Below are positions 14,208 through 21,633 of a DNA stretch of 23,820 nt, one piece after another. Below the pieces are notes generated by a model, which saw only the letters and a program-made list of their open reading frames with translations, ran no database searches and was not told the origin of the DNA. The DNA lies in NCBI GenBank assembly GCA_964608735.1, contig CAZSPL010000034.1:1-23820 (forward strand), in the 5' to 3' direction. Position 1 is the first letter of the stretch. Each line of letters begins with the position of its first letter. This DNA is from CAZSPL01 sp964608735. GTDB lineage: Bacteria > JAJVIF01 > JAPKYR01 > CAZSPL01. The translations under genes were made by a program, and so were the position numbers.

Positions 14208-15002
14208 ATGGAATACGGAAGGACATGGAACTACAAGGACCCCGGCTTATTGTCGTGGTTCGTCATCGCATCCCTTATAATCCTGGCCTTGTTCAACGTG
14301 GTTCTTCTTCTGAGCTCGCTGAGTGAAATCGCGGCCCTGAAAACCCGTGGCGAGGAATATTTCACGACCATCCAGGAGGAGCACGATGCGGCGCTGGCGG
14401 AGATGGAAAGCAGCGCTTACGAAGATGCACTGAAAGAAGACTTCATAAACGAGGGCGAAGTTACACAGGGCTGCCTGGATTGCATCATTGTTTCGGGATG
14501 CCTCGTATTTCTCTGTTTCCTCGTCCTGTTCCTCATCTGGGTCTATAAATCGAATGTCAACGCCCGCGCGCTCGGCGCCGAGGACATGCAATTCTCGCCG
14601 GGATGGGCCGTCGGCTATTTGTTCATCCCGCTACTGAACCTGGTCAAGTTCGTGCAGGCCGTCAACGAAATCTACCAGGCGAGCGACCCGATGGACCCGC
14701 CGGGTACGAGTGTACGGGGGAAGCGGTGGAGCGTGCTGGTTCTGATATGGTGGATACTCTGGATCACCAGCGGGATCGTGCCCAACCTTGCCTCCGGCTA
14801 CGAGTCGGAGACCGCCACTGACTTCTGGAGCGCCGTTGCCCCCATCGGCGCGACACTCGAGGACCAGGTTGCTATAAATACTGTAGATGCAGTGAGCGGC
14901 GCAATCTCAATCGTGGCCCAGATATGCCTGATTTTCGTCGTGTTAAAGATCACGCATAGGCAGCAGGAAAAGTACGAGACGCATTTCGGCTACGGCTATT
15001 GA
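14208..15002 (+). CDS. DUF4328 membrane protein
   Basis: This 264-residue protein has about five hydrophobic helices: the first near residues 14-35 (SWFVIASLIILALFNVVLLL), a polar coiled segment to ~80, then helices around 87-110, 135-155, 175-195 and near the C-terminus. The stretch FLIWVYKSNVNARALGAEDMQFSPGWAVGYLFIPLLNL is the DUF4328 signature. Function unknown. AGGAAAGG precedes ATG 14208 by 9 nt; an upstream extension to 14073 is unsupported. No obvious operon partner. The 150 bp upstream hold a small GTGCC-ACG-GGCAC hairpin (14091-14105 region). Confidence 0.85.
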   Translation: MEYGRTWNYKDPGLLSWFVIASLIILALFNVVLLLSSLSEIAALKTRGEEYFTTIQEEHDAALAEMESSAYEDALKEDFINEGEVTQGCLDCIIVSGCLVFLCFLVLFLIWVYKSNVNARALGAEDMQFSPGWAVGYLFIPLLNLVKFVQAVNEIYQASDPMDPPGTSVRGKRWSVLVLIWWILWITSGIVPNLASGYESETATDFWSAVAPIGATLEDQVAINTVDAVSGAISIVAQICLIFVVLKITHRQQEKYETHFGYGY

Positions 15003-15067
15003 CATCCCAACATTTGTATAGTATATATGTATGCCCCCCTTTCCGGGAGCCCGAGCCCCGACCGTGC

Positions 15068-15146
15068 TTGTCCGACGAAGCGTAGCGAAGGCGGAAGGGA
15101 GGGGACAAAGGCACGCCCATCCTCGAAGACTCGGAGTGGGCGTGCC
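15068..15146. repeat. Palindrome-rich intergenic segment upstream of dinB
   Basis: Two inverted repeats lie side by side: TTGTCC (15068-15073) with GGACAA (15103-15108), enclosing a CGAAG-CGTAG-CGAAG stretch, and GGCACGCCCA (15110-15119) with TGGGCGTGCC (15137-15146), a perfect 10 bp. Such clusters resemble REP/MITE-type intergenic palindromes. I found no second copy of these two in the window. Confidence 0.5.
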
Positions 15147-15177
15147 ACCCGGACGGAGTGATGTGGAACCCGTTTCG

Positions 15178-15231
15178 GGTAGCGCGTATCTATTCGCACT
15201 CTTGTGCGACGGCGGCAGCCGTGATGCGCGC
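15178..15231 (+). repeat. Structured interspersed repeat, copy B
   Basis: This 54-bp partner of 5075-5127 has an outer stem GCGCGTAT (15182-15189) with ATGCGCGC (15224-15231), hairpin 1 CGCAC-TCTT-GTGCG (15195-15208) and hairpin 2 ACGGC-GGCA-GCCGT (15209-15222). Together these would give a three-way junction. It ends a few bases before the dinB ribosome site. Confidence 0.65.
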
Positions 15232-15250
15232 GATGAGGAGAGGTTATGGG

Positions 15251-16429
15251 ATGTTTATGCCGAGGATAGCGCATATCGATATGGACGCGTTTTTCGTCGA
15301 GGTCGAGCGTCTGCACGACCCGAAGCTGCGCGGCAGGCCGGTCATCGTCGGGGGCAACCCGAAAGGGCGCGGCGTGGTGGCGGCATGCTCCTACGAGGCG
15401 CGGGTATTCGGCATCCACAGCGGGATGCCGTCCGCCAAGGCGTACCGCCTGTGCCCGCAAGCCATATTCGTACGCGGCGGGCATGGGCAGTACGGCAAAT
15501 ACTCGAAACAGGTGCGGGGGATTCTTCACCGCTACGCGCCGGTGGTGCAACCGGCATCCATCGATGAATTCTACCTCGATTTCACCGGCACCGACCGTAT
15601 GTACCCGGTCTTCATCGATGTATGCCGCCGCATCAAGAGCAATATACGCGGCGAGATCGGGCTTCCGTGCACCATCGGCCTGGCCACGAACAAGCTCGTC
15701 GCGAAGGTCGCCGCCGGCGAAGCCAAGCCTGACGGCCTGATGGAAATCGCGCCCGGTGACGAGGCCGCATTCATGGGCGCGCTCCCGATATCCAAACTGC
15801 CCGGCATCGGCAAGGTCACACAGGAGCGGCTCGGCGAGATGGGCATACGTTACCTCGGGCAGATAACCGAGTTCGGCGAGAGGCAGCTTACGCGCATGTT
15901 CGGCAAATGGGGGGCCGCGATGCTCGACGGCGCGCGCGGAATAAGCCACAGCGTGGTGCATGAGCCGGGGGAATCGGGTTCGATGAGCCACGAGACGACG
16001 TTCGGCGAGGATACCACCGACATGGAGTACCTCGATTCGACCCTGGTGCATCTCGTGGCGCTGCTCGGCACGCAGCTTCGAGAGCGGCGGATACTCGCCG
16101 GTGGTGTGGGGATGAAGCTTCGCTATTCGGATTTCCGCACGTATACGCGTTCGATGGGCATCGAGCCGACGAGCCGCGACAGCGACCTGTTGCGCGCGGT
16201 GCGGGCGATGTTCGGCATGATGTACACCCGGCGGATACGGGTGCGGCTTATGGGGGTACGGGTCGAGCGGTTCTGTCCGGACGGGGAGCAGTTCGAGCTG
16301 TTCGGCTACCGGGTACGTTCGCGCGAGCGGACGCTTGCCGAGTGCGTCGACGAAATCCGTGGCCGCTACGGCGACCACTCCATCCGCCCGGGTCATGCGT
16401 TGACGAGGAAGGTGCGGCGAGGGGCGTGA
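15251..16429 (+). CDS. dinB: DNA polymerase IV (Y-family translesion polymerase)
   Basis: This is a 392-residue error-prone polymerase that copies damaged DNA. Catalytic acidic residues are D10 (HIDMDAFF) and D105-E106 (SIDEFYLD); the conserved ACSYEARVFGIHSGM finger motif is at ~45-59. Helix-hairpin-helix-like LPGIGKVTQERL follows, then the little-finger domain. QFELF near residue 350 resembles a beta-clamp-binding motif. ATG 15251 is placed by AGGAGAGG 7 nt upstream; ATG 15257 is an alternative, and upstream extension to 15158 would run into the repeat element and is not supported. Regulation is unknown: no LexA box recognised. Confidence 0.95.
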   Translation: MFMPRIAHIDMDAFFVEVERLHDPKLRGRPVIVGGNPKGRGVVAACSYEARVFGIHSGMPSAKAYRLCPQAIFVRGGHGQYGKYSKQVRGILHRYAPVVQPASIDEFYLDFTGTDRMYPVFIDVCRRIKSNIRGEIGLPCTIGLATNKLVAKVAAGEAKPDGLMEIAPGDEAAFMGALPISKLPGIGKVTQERLGEMGIRYLGQITEFGERQLTRMFGKWGAAMLDGARGISHSVVHEPGESGSMSHETTFGEDTTDMEYLDSTLVHLVALLGTQLRERRILAGGVGMKLRYSDFRTYTRSMGIEPTSRDSDLLRAVRAMFGMMYTRRIRVRLMGVRVERFCPDGEQFELFGYRVRSRERTLAECVDEIRGRYGDHSIRPGHALTRKVRRGA

Positions 16430-16565
16430 GAATCAGGCAGCCTCCCTTTTTTTCGCAGTGACTCTTAGAGCGGATATTCGATTAACATTGCGGCGATGGC
16501 GGGTTTTACCTAATATTGATGACGTCCGGTCCAGCATCGAGCGGCGTCAAGGGTGATGCGAATAC

Positions 16566-18124
16566 TTGTTCTCGAGACTTAAACGTATAGACGATCGCGA
16601 ACAAACCTTGCATGGAACTGCGCCTCTACTCGCGGCTGTCATCGCGACGCTGCTACTGTCATATCCCGCCATGGCATCCGACGTCGCTGCATTACCCTCG
16701 GACGAGCCCGCTTTGCCCTCCAATATCTGCCCCATTACATGCGTCTCAATCACCTTCGACCCGCCGCTACGCGAGGCGCCGGAATTCACGCAGCTTCTCC
16801 TTCCCGCCGAATTCTATGACGAACTCCAGGTTTCCGCCGAGACCCTCATCGACAACTTCACCACCATACAGGGCCCCGCGGGGCTGAAGAGCATGAGCTT
16901 CGAGATAACATCGAGCGATCCCGTTGTCGCCGTGGGCGTTTACGGGAAACTCGTAGAGGAATATCCATCGGTCGGGCTGGGCGATGTCGAGTACATCATC
17001 TCCATCCCGCGCATCGCCATCGATGACGTCCTCTTCACCGATGCTGACCTGAACGCCCTGGTCGCCGGCGGGATTGACGGCGGGGAGTTGGCGGATTTGT
17101 TGCTCGACAAGTTGATCGATCTGCCGCGCTACATCGGCCTCGATGAGTCGGGGATATCATTCGACGATCTGGAGATCCTGGTGCGCGATGGCGAGCTGGG
17201 AATCCGGGTCGATTCCGGGGGAACCGGCGATGGGCAATGGATACCGCTCACGATAAGCAGGGAACTTCAGGATGATTTCGCGGGCGGCAGGATCGGGGCG
17301 GATGAGTTCGAGGATGCGGTGCACCGGGCGCTTGAGAGCGAAGTGCGGAGCATACCGTTTCGTTTCAGGATTCCCGGCCTGTCGGGGCTGGACATCACCG
17401 TTGATGACCTGATTACCAGCCTCGGCCTGCTGTGCCAGTTGAAGGATCTGAGCCTTGATGACCTTCTCAAGGGACGTGTGAAATTCGATTTCGGCATCGC
17501 ATCGACCCAAGAGCTCGGGCTTGTCATAGATGAAATCAAGAAGCTTTTCGGCGATGCCGACATAGACGAAATAGAGCTTGGCAAGCTCTTGAAAAAGGTC
17601 CCCGGCGTCGACAAGCTCGATGATATACGGCTGAACCAGGTGGATGATTTTCTGAAGGACGCGGTGCGCTCCGGGGAAGATATACTGACGTCGGAACAAT
17701 ACGAATCACTCGAGCGCGGCATCAAAAGCCTGATACGGAAGCTCAAGCCAAAGGTCAGCCTCGACGGTGCAGGCAGTGTCGATGCGGCAGCCGCCTGTGA
17801 AGATGAACCAGCGATGGATGATGTCTGCCCGCCAATGGATAGCTTCGCCGAGGCAACCGAGAATGTATCGGTGCACTTGAAAAGCCGCTCTGCCGATTTC
17901 GACCCCGGCGATGATGGGGGTAAATTGATCACGCAATATCTCCTCACATCCGGTGACCGCGCCGCGCTTATCGGGGGAGAAATCACCCCCGATGATTTCG
18001 AACAGACGCTCGCGCAGCGCCTNNNNNNNNNNTTGAGTATGAGCTGGAGATAATCATCACCGACAGTGTGGCTGAGTACAACATCGTGGTCAATGATGGG
18101 GTTGTGGATTTCAGTATGACTTAA
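16566..18124 (+). CDS. Exported protein of unknown function, interrupted by an assembly gap
   Basis: I do not recognise a family. The frame begins at TTG 16566 (weak AAGGG upstream) with a signal-peptide-like N-terminus (LLAAVIATLLLSYPAMASD). Acidic helical segments with DDL/DEF motifs follow. Two similar segments, AGGRIGADEFEDAVHRAL and GGEITPDDFEQTLAQR, hint at internal repetition. Ten N at 18023-18032 break the frame. Beyond the gap another frame continues as EYELEIIITDSVAEYNIVV to TAA at 18122-18124, plausibly the same protein, so the true gap length is not 10. Likely periplasmic or secreted. Confidence 0.65.
18023..18032. other. Assembly gap (10 N)
   Basis: Ten consecutive N lie inside the unknown exported protein gene. 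Reading frames on either side differ by two, so the run is a placeholder for an unknown length. It shows the window is a scaffold joined from two contigs. Confidence 0.95.
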
Positions 18125-18230
18125 CTCAGGGCTGTTCAGACTATCCCGATTTTATTCGTGGATCGCAAACGAGGTGGGCGAGGGAGTATGCCCGGTATAA
18201 TCACACCTGAGGCAGTTGGTTGCTATAAGC

Positions 18231-18297
18231 GTATTTCAAAAAAAACGAGGGGACTGGCACCGTGCCTGTCCCCGTGCCTGGCACGGTGCCTGTCCCC
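18231..18297 (+). repeat. REP-type palindrome, left copy with extra half-site
   Basis: GTATTTCA, an A-run and GAGGGGAC lead into GGCACCGTGCCTGTCCCC, then a further GTGCCTGGCACGGTGCCTG and TCCCC. The unit can form alternative hairpins: GGGGAC.GGCAC with its complement, or CACCGTGCC with GGCACGGTG. It ends at the transposase stop codon and is in the same orientation as the copy at 19003-19045. Confidence 0.75.
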
Positions 18298-18298
18298 A

Positions 18299-18922
18299 TT
18301 AAGTGGTAGCTCCTGTCAGACGCTCCAGCTCTTTCAGCCCGAGGATGGATGCATACGGCTGGTTGTGACGGACCAGTGTGTTGATGGTCTCGGTCTCCAC
18401 CGAGTCAATCAATAGCTGCCTGAAATCAGGGCGTTGCCTGTCATCGATCCAGTCGGCTACCGGGATTTCCCCTTTTATACCGTACATCAAATCCCGCGAG
18501 CTGGACCATCGATAATCACAGGGCTTGTCAACAATCCCGGCACGCACCGGATTCAGGCAGATATACTTCGCGGCACTCCAGATATAATCTTCATCGATGA
18601 TAATCGACGAATAGTAGCGGCTTTCCCACAGTGCGCCTTTACGAGCAGGGAGTTGATTGAAGTACATCGCATAGCGGAATGATACGGCGTGCATCAGTTC
18701 GACCAGATCCTCCCTTGCTTCGGGTTTGAGCATCAGGTGGATGTGATTCGCCATCAGGCAGTAGGCCATAAGACTACAACCTGTCTTCTCAAGGTAGTGG
18801 GAGAGCAGTCCAGAAAAGATATGCATGTCAAAATCGCTGCGGAAGATTACCTGGCCGTTATGGCCTCTATTAACTACGTGATGCGGATAACCCTCTGCGA
18901 TGATTCTTGGTTTACGTCCCAT
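18299..18922 (-). CDS. REP-associated tyrosine transposase (RAYT, Y1/HUH family)
   Basis: This 207-residue single-strand nuclease has the N-terminal motif MGRKPRIIAEGYPHHVVNRG and the HUH motif H60-I-H62 (LMANHIHLML). Candidate nucleophile tyrosines lie in SFRYAMYFN (Y84, Y87), followed by KGALWESRYYSS and AAKYICLNPVRAGI. These are typical of TnpA-REP proteins that act on REP palindromes. ATG 18922 follows AAAGGAG; the upstream ATG lies on the ribosome site. The gene is flanked by two copies of its palindrome, and its stop codon abuts the left copy. No frameshift, so it may be active. Confidence 0.93.
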   Translation of the reverse strand: MGRKPRIIAEGYPHHVVNRGHNGQVIFRSDFDMHIFSGLLSHYLEKTGCSLMAYCLMANHIHLMLKPEAREDLVELMHAVSFRYAMYFNQLPARKGALWESRYYSSIIIDEDYIWSAAKYICLNPVRAGIVDKPCDYRWSSSRDLMYGIKGEIPVADWIDDRQRPDFRQLLIDSVETETINTLVRHNQPYASILGLKELERLTGATT

Positions 18923-19002
18923 TGCTGATTCTCCTTTCATCGTTTTGACTGACTACACTCTATAGGCGAAAGTTTTGGCGGAAATCTTACAGCGATATAA
19001 AA

Positions 19003-19045
19003 ATATTTCAGAAAAAATGAGGGGACAGGCACCGTGCCTGTCCCC
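19003..19045 (+). repeat. REP-type palindrome, right copy
   Basis: ATATTTCA, an A-run and TGA lead into a perfect palindrome at 19021-19045, with arms GGGGACAGGCAC and GTGCCTGTCCCC around one C. The lead-in matches the left copy at 18231-18264. Together with the left copy it brackets the RAYT gene. Confidence 0.8.
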
Positions 19046-19048
19046 ATG

Positions 19049-19054
19049 TATAAT
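19049..19054 (+). promoter_or_regulatory. Possible -10 element (TATAAT) at the edge of the REP palindrome
   Basis: A perfect TATAAT lies 4 nt after the palindrome and 25 nt before ATG 19079. No clear -35 is seen; the -35 region would fall inside the palindrome. Confidence 0.4.
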
Positions 19055-19078
19055 TAGCTTGTGACTGAATCGGTGAAT

Positions 19079-19669
19079 ATGGAAGCCATAGCCTTGCTCA
19101 GGATAACCAGGGCGGTACGCGAGCGCATCCTCGCGTCATCCTCCGAATTCAAGATCGACAAGCGCACCGGCGAAATCATCGGCCCGGAGTACCCGCATCT
19201 CACCGAAGCCGACACCCGCGACGCCGTCATCGACCCCGTCCTCGCCGCCCTCGGATGGAATGTCGACGCCAAAAATATGAGCCGCATCGAACGCCGCGTC
19301 GATTACGATCGCCGCGCTGACTATGTGCTCTACTTCCAGTCCGGCGAACCGTTCGCCGTCATCGAAGCCAAGCGTATGCGCGAGCCGCTCCGCAAGCACG
19401 AACAGCAGCTTCGCGAATACATGGAGTCGACATTCACCCATACCGGCGTACTCACGAACGGCCTTGCATGGAAAATATTCAGGACATCGCCCGATGACGA
19501 CGCCGGACTCGTGCTCGAAATAGAAAACATACTCGAAGAACTCGATGACGAGACCGCCCTGCGCCTGATCGAGCTTATCGGTCACGGCGCGAATTTCGCG
19601 AAACGCAAGATCCATGAACCGATGCCGAAACCGCCGTCGCCGCTCGATGACGGATGGGTCGAGATGTAG
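19079..19669 (+). CDS. Solitary HsdR_N (type I restriction R N-terminal) domain protein
   Basis: A small protein (196 residues from ATG 19079; 202 from a GTG at 19061) matching only the N-terminal nuclease-fold domain of type I restriction R subunits. It has LTEADTRDAVIDPVLAALGW, then the PD-(D/E)xK-like core D81-YVLYFQSGEPFAVIEAK with E96-x-K98. No helicase domain and no hsdM/hsdS genes are nearby. It could be a stand-alone DNA-binding or nuclease protein; such solitary HsdR_N proteins are common and uncharacterised. No strong ribosome site at either start. It lies between the transposase element and nikR. Confidence 0.8.
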   Translation: MEAIALLRITRAVRERILASSSEFKIDKRTGEIIGPEYPHLTEADTRDAVIDPVLAALGWNVDAKNMSRIERRVDYDRRADYVLYFQSGEPFAVIEAKRMREPLRKHEQQLREYMESTFTHTGVLTNGLAWKIFRTSPDDDAGLVLEIENILEELDDETALRLIELIGHGANFAKRKIHEPMPKPPSPLDDGWVEM

Positions 19670-19708
19670 GCATTTCTTCTACGGCTTACTCAGGCAGCTC
19701 CAGCACCA

Positions 19709-19738
19709 TTGACAACCCACGGGCATTAGTGCTACGAT
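19709..19738 (+). promoter_or_regulatory. Promoter of the nikR-nickel transport operon
   Basis: TTGACA (19709-19714), an 18-nt spacer, then TACGAT (19733-19738). Transcription would begin ~20 nt before the nikR ATG at 19766. Confidence 0.7.
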
Positions 19739-19753
19739 AAACTAAATCGTAAC
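19731..19753. promoter_or_regulatory. Inverted repeat over the nik promoter, candidate NikR operator
   Basis: TACGAT-N7-ATCGTA (19733-19751), extended by one further matching outer pair to 19731/19753, covers the -10 of the nikR operon. It is well placed for repression. The half-site spacing is shorter than in the E. coli NikR site (GTATGA-N16-TCATAC), so binding by NikR is an inference. Confidence 0.55.
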
Positions 19754-19765
19754 ACGGTGATTCAC

Positions 19766-20185
19766 ATGCCCGAACTCGAACGATTCGGCGTTTCAATGGA
19801 ATCGGAGCTGCTCCAACGCTTCGACTCCGTAGTGAGCAACCGGGGGTATTCATCCAGGTCCGAAGCAATAAGGGACCTCGTACGGCAGGAGCTCGTCAAG
19901 GATGAATGGTCCAACCCGAAGGCGGAAGTCATCGGGAGCGTAACCCTCGTGTATGACCATCACCAGCACGACCTCGCCGGCGAGCTTACCGAAGCGCAGC
20001 ACAAGTACCACGATGCGATAATATGTAGCACGCATATCCACCTCGATCATCACAACTGCCTCGAAGTGATTATCGTGAAAGGGTCGAGTAAAAATGTCCG
20101 CAATATCGCGAACATGCTCATAAGCACGCGCGGCGTCAAGCATGGCGAACTCGTGTGCAGCACCACCGGAAGAACCATACGATGA
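19766..20185 (+). CDS. nikR: Nickel-responsive regulator NikR
   Basis: A 139-residue ribbon-helix-helix repressor. Residues 1-50 are the DNA-binding domain (ERFGVSMESELLQRFD, SRSEAIRDLVRQEL); the rest is the ACT-like nickel-binding domain. The high-affinity Ni ligands of E. coli NikR (H76, H87, H89, C95) align with H79, H90, H92 and C98 here (QHKYHD, STHIHLDHHNCLE). ATG 19766 follows CGGTGA. It is first in the nickel transport operon, ending 15 nt before nikK, and probably represses that operon and itself when nickel is plentiful. Confidence 0.95.
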   Translation: MPELERFGVSMESELLQRFDSVVSNRGYSSRSEAIRDLVRQELVKDEWSNPKAEVIGSVTLVYDHHQHDLAGELTEAQHKYHDAIICSTHIHLDHHNCLEVIIVKGSSKNVRNIANMLISTRGVKHGELVCSTTGRTIR

Positions 20186-20200
20186 TTGGAGGAATACCCG

Positions 20201-20983
20201 ATGAAGAAGTTCAGCATCTTTCCGACAATCGCGCTCGCTCTTGGAATCTTGATGATATTCTGCCCGAGCGCATCATCCCATTTCCAGGAACTGATACCGT
20301 CGAAGGTCCTGATCACGCCGGATAGCGGGAAGACCGTAGGCCTGGGCATCATTTTCACGCATCCGATGGAAGGCGGCCCCGTGATGGAAATGGGGTTCCC
20401 TTCGCAATTCGGTGTGCTCGCGTCGGGCGTGAAGACAGACCTTCTCGACACGCTTCAGGTTGGGGATATAGACGGGAAGACGGTTTATTCCGCGTCATAT
20501 GATGTCCGTATGCCCGGTGATTATGTTTTCTACATCGAGCCCGCGCCGTACTATGAGCCCGCCGAGGAGAAGATGATCATCCACTACACCAAGGTCGTGG
20601 TGAGCGCATACGGCGATGAAACCGGCTGGGACGCGATGGTCGGGTTCCCGGTGGAAATCGAGCCATTGACGCGGCCATATGGATTGTGGGCGGGGAATAT
20701 ATTCAGCGGCGTGGTCATGAAAGACGGCAATCCCGTACCGTACGCCGAGATCGAAGTTGAATATTTAAACGACGGCGCCGCCGTGGAGATACCGGGCGAT
20801 GCATTCATCACGCAGGTCATCAAGGCCGATTCGAACGGTGTGTTCTACTACGCGATGCCGCGCGCCGGATGGTGGGCGTTCGCCGCGCTAATCGACGGCG
20901 AGCCGATGATGAATCCCGAAGGCGAAATGGTCGATGTCGAGCTCGGCGCGCTTATGTGGGTCAACTGCAGGGAGATGAAGTAG
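20201..20983 (+). CDS. nikK: NikK-like periplasmic component (DUF4198) of the nickel ECF transporter
   Basis: A 260-residue exported protein. The signal peptide ends about ASS|HFQELIPS, giving a mature N-terminus that starts with His27. The body has the DUF4198 pattern (FTHPMEGGPVMEMGFP, YSASYDVRMPGDYVFYIEPAPYYEPAEEKMIIHYTKVVV, GVFYYAMPRAGWWAFAAL), typical of periplasmic helper proteins of nickel/cobalt ECF systems. GGAGG precedes ATG 20201 by 8 nt; a start at 20186 lies over the ribosome site. It ends 2 nt before nikM. Presumed to capture Ni2+ and pass it to NikM; the exact contribution of NikK-type proteins is not settled. Confidence 0.85.
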   Translation: MKKFSIFPTIALALGILMIFCPSASSHFQELIPSKVLITPDSGKTVGLGIIFTHPMEGGPVMEMGFPSQFGVLASGVKTDLLDTLQVGDIDGKTVYSASYDVRMPGDYVFYIEPAPYYEPAEEKMIIHYTKVVVSAYGDETGWDAMVGFPVEIEPLTRPYGLWAGNIFSGVVMKDGNPVPYAEIEVEYLNDGAAVEIPGDAFITQVIKADSNGVFYYAMPRAGWWAFAALIDGEPMMNPEGEMVDVELGALMWVNCREMK

Positions 20984-20985
20984 CG

Positions 20986-21633
20986 GTGCATATCGCCGAC
21001 GGCATACTCTCGGCACCGGTGCTCGCCGCGAGCGGTGGGCTGGCGATTGCCGGGGTCGGGATAGGGCTGTATAAAATGGATTACGAGAAAATCCCGCGGG
21101 TCGGGATGCTCGCCGCCACATTTTTCGTGGCGTCGCTCATCCATGTGCCTATCGGCCCGACGAGCGCGCACCTCATACTGAACGGCCTTATGGGATTCCT
21201 TCTCGGATGGGCGGCGCTTCCCGCACTGGCCCTGGCGCTTCTGCTGCAGGCGATACTATTCGGCTTCGGCGGACTGACATCGCTCGGAACCAACACGCTG
21301 ACGATGGGCATTCCCGCGGTTGTGTGCTACTACCTGTTCGCGCGCGGCGTGAAGCCGTCGACATCGCCGCGAAAAATATTCACCCTCGGATTCGCGGCTG
21401 GCGCGGTGGCGGTTCTGCTTTCCGCGATTCTCACCGGGAGCGCGCTGTATTTATCGGGCAGGGAATACACCGGGGCGGTCTCGTTAATCCTGCTCGGACA
21501 CATCCCCGTAATGGTAATCGAGGGATTCGTGACCGGCTGGGCCGCGGCGTTCCTTCTGAAGGTGCGTCCCGAAATATTCGCCTCGCCTCTTCCCGCGGTG
21601 GACATCGATGAAGGAGGGCTTCACAATGCGTAA
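20986..21633 (+). CDS. nikM: NikM, substrate-specific membrane component of the nickel ECF importer
   Basis: A 215-residue integral membrane protein. The GTG at 20986 is chosen because it gives the family's defining N-terminus MHIADGILS, in which Met1 and His2 ligate Ni2+; upstream extension would hide this. GGAG is 11 nt upstream. H53 and H62 (LIHVPIGPTSAHLILNG) fit the additional ligand region. Several helices follow, with VMVIEGFVTGWAAAFL near the C-terminus. Its end overlaps nikL by 8 nt, a sign of translational coupling. Nickel rather than cobalt specificity is inferred from linkage to nikR and nikK/L. Confidence 0.93.
   Translation: MHIADGILSAPVLAASGGLAIAGVGIGLYKMDYEKIPRVGMLAATFFVASLIHVPIGPTSAHLILNGLMGFLLGWAALPALALALLLQAILFGFGGLTSLGTNTLTMGIPAVVCYYLFARGVKPSTSPRKIFTLGFAAGAVAVLLSAILTGSALYLSGREYTGAVSLILLGHIPVMVIEGFVTGWAAAFLLKVRPEIFASPLPAVDIDEGGLHNA

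Noticed and set aside
14996..16396. Long minus-strand frame (466 codons) opposite dinB
   Set aside because: His/Arg/Ala-rich with no recognisable motif, and entirely antisense to DNA polymerase IV.
16440..16455. T-run after dinB as an intrinsic terminator
   Set aside because: No stem longer than 3-4 bp precedes the T-run, so not called.
18231..19045. CRISPR-like repeat array
   Set aside because: Only two copies, palindromic, flanking a RAYT transposase; no regular spacers or cas genes.
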